NCBI GenBank assembly: GCA_022432975.1
Contig: CM039512.1
Span: 2,280,519 to 2,344,518, forward strand
Direction of reading: 5' to 3'
From: Begonia masoniana
Lineage: Eukaryota > Streptophyta > Magnoliopsida > Cucurbitales > Begoniaceae
DNA length: 64,000 nucleotides
Numbering within the stretch: position 1 is the first letter of the stretch; each line of letters starts with the position of its first letter. The notes beneath the pieces were generated by a model. It was not told the DNA's origin. It saw only the letters and a program-made list of their open reading frames with translations, and made no database searches. Positions 59,546 through 64,000 of this stretch are shown piece after piece. Made by a program: the position numbers and the translations under genes.

Positions 59546-59634
59546 TCACGACGGTGGGGACTTTCTCAGACAGAGTGAAGAGAGAGAAAGGAAGTTGAAG
59601 TAGAGAGAGACTTGTTGAGAGAGATAGAAAGATT

Positions 59635-59656
59635 TGATATATATATATATATATAA
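59635..59656 (-). promoter_or_regulatory. TATA-rich tract upstream of F6'H1
   Basis: An alternating (AT)n run about 90-110 bp before the F6'H1 ATG on the minus strand, followed by a CT/GA-rich leader (59570-59630). Position and composition suit a core promoter, and it is also a dinucleotide microsatellite. Confidence 0.45.
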
Positions 59657-59699
59657 GAATTTCATATGGTTGATTTCTCTCCACCAATTCTATTGACGG

Positions 59700-60283
59700 C
59701 AACATGCCATTTTCCTACTTTTCAATCCTCGTTTTTCCTCTGGCCTATATTTTCTACTTTACCTAATCCTTTTCATGATCTAGAATTATCTTATAAATTT
59801 AATTTAATTTGATTTTTTAAATCTTCCAAATAGTTTACATAATCCGATGGATTTATATATGAAAAAAAGAGCATGATTTTTTCTTGTTTAAGGAGTTAGT
59901 ATGCTATTTAAAACAATTAATTATAAACGTTTTCAAGTGACTGAACGCTTTAGAAATTTAATGCTTTGTTGTTTCTGACGTTCAAAAGAGAAAGAAACCC
60001 ATGAATCAGGTATTTGATCTTACATTTACTTTTTAATTTATGTTTTTTAATTATTATTTTCTGACGCCGTAAATATTGATTATTACAATTAATATAATTA
60101 AATAGTTAAAATAAGTTACTAATTATATTTTGTCATTTTAAAATGTAAGAATCGATAGTAAAAATAGAGTGTAAACATACTTTGTTTTTTCACTAGCTAA
60201 CTCCATTTACTGTCATTACGTGAGTGGAACATTTTTATTATGAGATAAATTTTAAAACAAAAATTGATAAAAGCAAGTTCTGT
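59700..60283. other. AT-rich upstream region of F6'H1
   Basis: No gene seen. AT-rich with short homopolymers. Distal F6'H1 promoter elements may lie here, but none is recognised with confidence. Confidence 0.35.
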
Positions 60284-60655
60284 AACGACCTTCCACCTTC
60301 ACCGATCTTTTTTTCTCGTAGACATACCACCATTCGGGTCCGGATCTAGTATACGGGTCAGTTGTCACTCAGGATCTTCACCCCCTTGGAAGGAGAGTTT
60401 TTGCCTCCCCAGTGATTTGAACCCTGACCTTCAGATCATGACCAATAATTTCCCATCACTGGTCTAGCTCAAGTGGTACCAGTGATGGGAAACTCTTGGT
60501 CATGACCTAGAGACCATGGTTCAATTATCGGGGAGGCAAAAACTCATCTTCTAAGGGAGAGAAGATCATGAGTGATGACTGTCCGTATACTGGATCTAGA
60601 CCCAGATGGCGGTGCGTACGCGCGGGAAAAAGGTCGGCAAAAAGTTCTCTTGGTG
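60284..60655. repeat. Inverted repeat, probably two head-to-head SINEs
   Basis: Two arms (about 60284-60470 and 60476-60655), roughly 70-75 percent alike by eye, in opposite orientation around GGTCTAGCTCAAGTGG. Each arm read outward has a TAGCTCAAGTGG- or GTGATGGGAAA-type start, a GGTTCAA box (60530 in the right arm), GGGGAGGCAAAAACTC, then GTATAC-GGATCTAGACCC. The first two resemble Pol III A and B boxes of tRNA-derived SINEs. The outer ends hold a GC-rich motif also found in the TRIM LTRs. Confidence 0.55.
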
Positions 60656-60659
60656 ATCC

Positions 60660-63600
60660 AATTATTTTATTATTATTAATTACAAATTAGAAAACCATCT
60701 AATTAATTGGACCAAAACCCTCGTAGAAACAACAGTTGAAATTATGTAACACATTTTTCTGCGTAATGCGTTGCTACTCATACCAAATTAGTATCTACTA
60801 ATTCAAGATTATACAATAAATTACAAAGTATTGTTAGAAGTATCTTATAAGATCGTCACTTTTGACATAGTTTCCTGTGAGTAAAAGATTAGATGGGCAT
60901 GAACTGGTGTATAATAGTATTTTATAATCCATTTGCATAGTTTAATAATTGGTGAGTAAATGTATATAAAAAAGGCAGCCTATAAATGTGCCACTATTAA
61001 TGACTATATTGATTGTTAGTTATTGAGTGGCCATGACAAATAAAGTATACCATAATATCAACTCCAAAAAATGATAGGACCTACTAGCAAGAAATCTTAT
61101 CTCGTACTTTGCTCTCTACTTACAATTTTTTTTAAAATAAACAAACATTTGTAAGACAAAAAGACATGTTTTTAGACATAATTTATATGTTATAAGTGAA
61201 ACATAATTCTCGTTAGTTAATAGTTTTGGATGTTGTTCGGTTTGAACGAATTAAAAGCTGGGATGTTAGGAGTTTGAGATCCTAGAGTTCTTTTATGTAT
61301 TACTATTGAATTTTCTTTTCGTATACGGTCTTAAACTTAAAGATTGAATTATACGTCTTTGGTGTTATTATTTTTTATGATTTTCGCTCGTAATTTCGTG
61401 GTCTTCCTTTTATTCCATTAGCAGACAATTCTACGTGATTGTAAAACTTGGACTAAAAATACTCCAACTTTTTTTGTGGTTGGTAATGAAGTGCTTTCGT
61501 GACTTGTAAGGCAACCCAACTCCCTCTTACTTCTTTCAATCACTTGGCTTGGATTCACCCAAGCGGACCAAACAAAATGCAACTAAGAAGTTTTCAAAGG
61601 AATGAAATTTCAAACGGTTATTTTCTGCATTTATTTTAAGTTACACTCTTACGTGACATTAATCGTGTAATGCAAATGATCTATTAATGTGACCATTACA
61701 GTATATTCATAATTATTTTACCAATAAATGATTGACCAATAAATATTACATTGGAATTTAAAATTAGAAGGCTTTTCTCTTTTCGAAATATTGGTTATTT
61801 GTGTGAGGAAGTGTTTCTCAAGATCCCACCTACGTAGAGAAGGGATCCCACTAGCCTGATATTGTTTTTTAAAAAAAAAGAGAAAGAAAGTAAAAGGAAT
61901 GTGTTATTGATGAGAGAGAGAGAAAGATAATATAGTTCTACACAAAGTCTATATGGTGGTAAAGTTTTTAGAATTTAATGCATTTTGGTTGAATCTACAC
62001 CTTTTTAGTTATCTATCGATGTATAGAAGAACTTCATTGTGACTAGTAACCCATGACACGCGAGGAGATTTGCATTTAAATTTTTGCTGTTTGTCGGATT
62101 GAACTTATCGATTTCTTCGTGCTTATTGAATTGTACAAATAGATGTTGTAAATTTGGATTTTAAGACAAATTTGGCTGAAAGTTAATTTTTTTTAAGAGA
62201 TAATTACATTCATATTGACTAGAAGTCTTGTTACAATATGGAGGGAAGAGAGAGACCATGTGTTTTCATGCCTAAGTTGTAAACACAATGTTTGGGCATT
62301 ATGTACCTCGTATCACTCGTCTTTTCATTCTTTCTTTGCAACTAAAGTTGTTCGGTGCCTGCAACTTTTGACAATCCAAAAGAAAGAGAGAATGGGAGAG
62401 AGATAGAATCCTTAAACCCTACCATTCTCTCTCCTCATCCAATGGTTTTTTTTTACCTTTATTTTCCAAAATTTGAAGAATTCTTTTGGAACCCTTTAGT
62501 TGGTTTAGAGTAATTTACATACCATTTTATAAAATTGAAATTTTTCTAAAGAAAAATATTAGTTCTTGACATTAGACGATAATATTGCGTATCAGTTAAA
62601 TGCTCTGACCTGAATTATTTTGTGCAAAATTCAACTTATTTTAATTTATTTTGAGAATCGTGACGACATAAAGTGTGAATGTAATAATATTCTAAACAAC
62701 CATAGTGTTTGATTTTAGAGATTATGGAAGACCAAGAAAAAAAAAAAAAGAATTTAAGGTTCAAGATAGTGTTGAAGAAAAGGGAGATCTAGTGGGAATT
62801 CTGCCTTTACTACTTTTTCACCATTTGTTGTGCGTAAAGACTGCTGCCCATTTTATGCGCTTATGAGACTTGAATCAATGTACAGTAACTCCTCGATACT
62901 TTCTTAGAACAGTTTTCTAAATTTGAAAATTAAAACATAATTCCACTCGTAACTCTAAAATTTTAATTTACGTTTTTAAACCCACAATTTTTTAGTAATA
63001 TTATATTTACCGTCTGTTTGGTGTAACGATCATGATTAATGTAATTAATATTATTTTAAATATTTATAAATTATCTTAATTAATCACTAATTACATGTAA
63101 TTATCACGTTATAAGGTAAGTTTAAAGTTTAGAATTAGAGGATAAATCTAACCTTATTCACAATTTTTTATAGAAATTTTTACGAAATTATATTGACTAT
63201 TACAATAAAAGTTTTTTAATTTATAAAAAAAAAAAGAGTTGTAATTGAAAATCTAAAGTTTAACTTTTTTTAATGGATGAAAAGCAAATATTGTATATAA
63301 ATAGAACCATTACAATTAATTTAGTAGTATTAGTGCACCTCATTTAAATATTCTTAGTAATGATTAAGATCTTTGAATATGGGTTGTGAACAAACTAACT
63401 TTAAAAGTTGAAATTCACACCCCTAGCTAAGATCCTTTCGGTAATTATAATAATTTCACGTTTTTAAACTTATAATTATTTTCTAATTTGAAGCACTAAC
63501 AAACTTCTCGTTATTTTTGTGGAGTCTGTAGTCATTTTAATATAATATTATCTGTTTTTGGCTTAAATCCGCACGATTTTATTTTTGTGGTTAGCATAAA

Positions 63601-64000
63601 ACGTGTTGTACTATATATGTATGAAGATGAATTCTACTTATAAATCATTCACCTGCAACTCTTCCAAACGATTTGTGGGTCAACTAAGTGACAACATCTC
63701 TATGCTACTCTATTTATTGTAATGATAAAATAATTTTCAAATTTTATTTAAAAAATATATATTGTTGAATAAACAATTTTACCATCGTGATCTCAAAATT
63801 TACACTCAAAAGTAGTAAAAAAATTTAATTATTTCTCTTTGAATTTGCTAAATATAGATGAACGGCAAAATTATTAAGTAAGGAAAATCATTTGTTTACG
63901 TTAATCTATTTGAAATATGGTTTGATATTGATTAAATATTTATATAGAGTTGTCTATTGCCTTATATGGACTCGAATGACATGTGATGTAGCATTGATAT
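60660..64000. other. AT-rich intergenic DNA
   Basis: No ORF with a recognisable domain, no splice-linked exons and no clear element were seen. It contains a GA-rich stretch near 61880-61930 and many homopolymer runs. The 63-codon frame at 62215-62406 is not convincing. Confidence 0.5.

Overview
This is a nuclear plant (eudicot) window. The evidence is intron-rich genes with GT-AG and a few possible GC-AG introns, AT-rich introns and spacers, plant-specific genes (an IQM calmodulin-binding protein, COP10, feruloyl-CoA 6'-hydroxylase, OEP61, AAE18), and nested copia, gypsy, TRIM, hAT-like and Mutator-like elements. I cannot name the species. No rRNA, tRNA or CRISPR locus was found.

Layout. 78-1574 (-): 5' part of OEP61, running off the left edge. 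2298-3501 and 5029-6117: two related hAT-like non-autonomous elements, the second lying in the 5' leader/promoter of SMC3. 6965-30518 (+): SMC3, the cohesin ATPase, 28 coding exons and about 1,204 codons, stretched to 24 kb by a LINE relic (intron 5), a copia element (intron 6), a small non-autonomous LTR element (intron 16) and a rearranged copia element at the end of exon 18. 31455-31980: a 526-bp Mutator-like foldback. 32365-34863 (-): an IQM-family gene with one frame break. 39436-49339 (+): COP10, whose third intron holds a 7.3-kb antisense chromodomain gypsy element. That element is itself interrupted by a five-LTR array of a Cassandra-like TRIM whose LTRs carry a 5S-rRNA-like module. 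50296-51608: a 1.3-kb, nearly perfect palindrome with a 9-bp target duplication, ending about 310 bp before AAE18. 51919-57732 (+): AAE18, a peroxisomal acyl-activating enzyme. 58135-59545 (-): a two-exon F6'H1-type 2-oxoglutarate dioxygenase of coumarin synthesis. 60284-60655: an inverted repeat that looks like two head-to-head SINEs. 60660-64000: AT-rich spacer with no gene seen.

The host genes are unrelated housekeeping or metabolic genes and do not form a pathway or cluster. What stands out is layered element biology: a TRIM array inside a gypsy element inside COP10; a 31-copy, 16-bp minisatellite grown from one LTR in SMC3; a palindrome built of smaller palindromes; and a short GC-rich motif shared by the TRIM LTR and the SINE-like inverted repeat. 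The copia element in SMC3 appears to have removed the exon-18 donor site. Single-base insertions break OEP61 (twice), IQM and the gypsy polyprotein, so either sequence error or recent decay must be considered.
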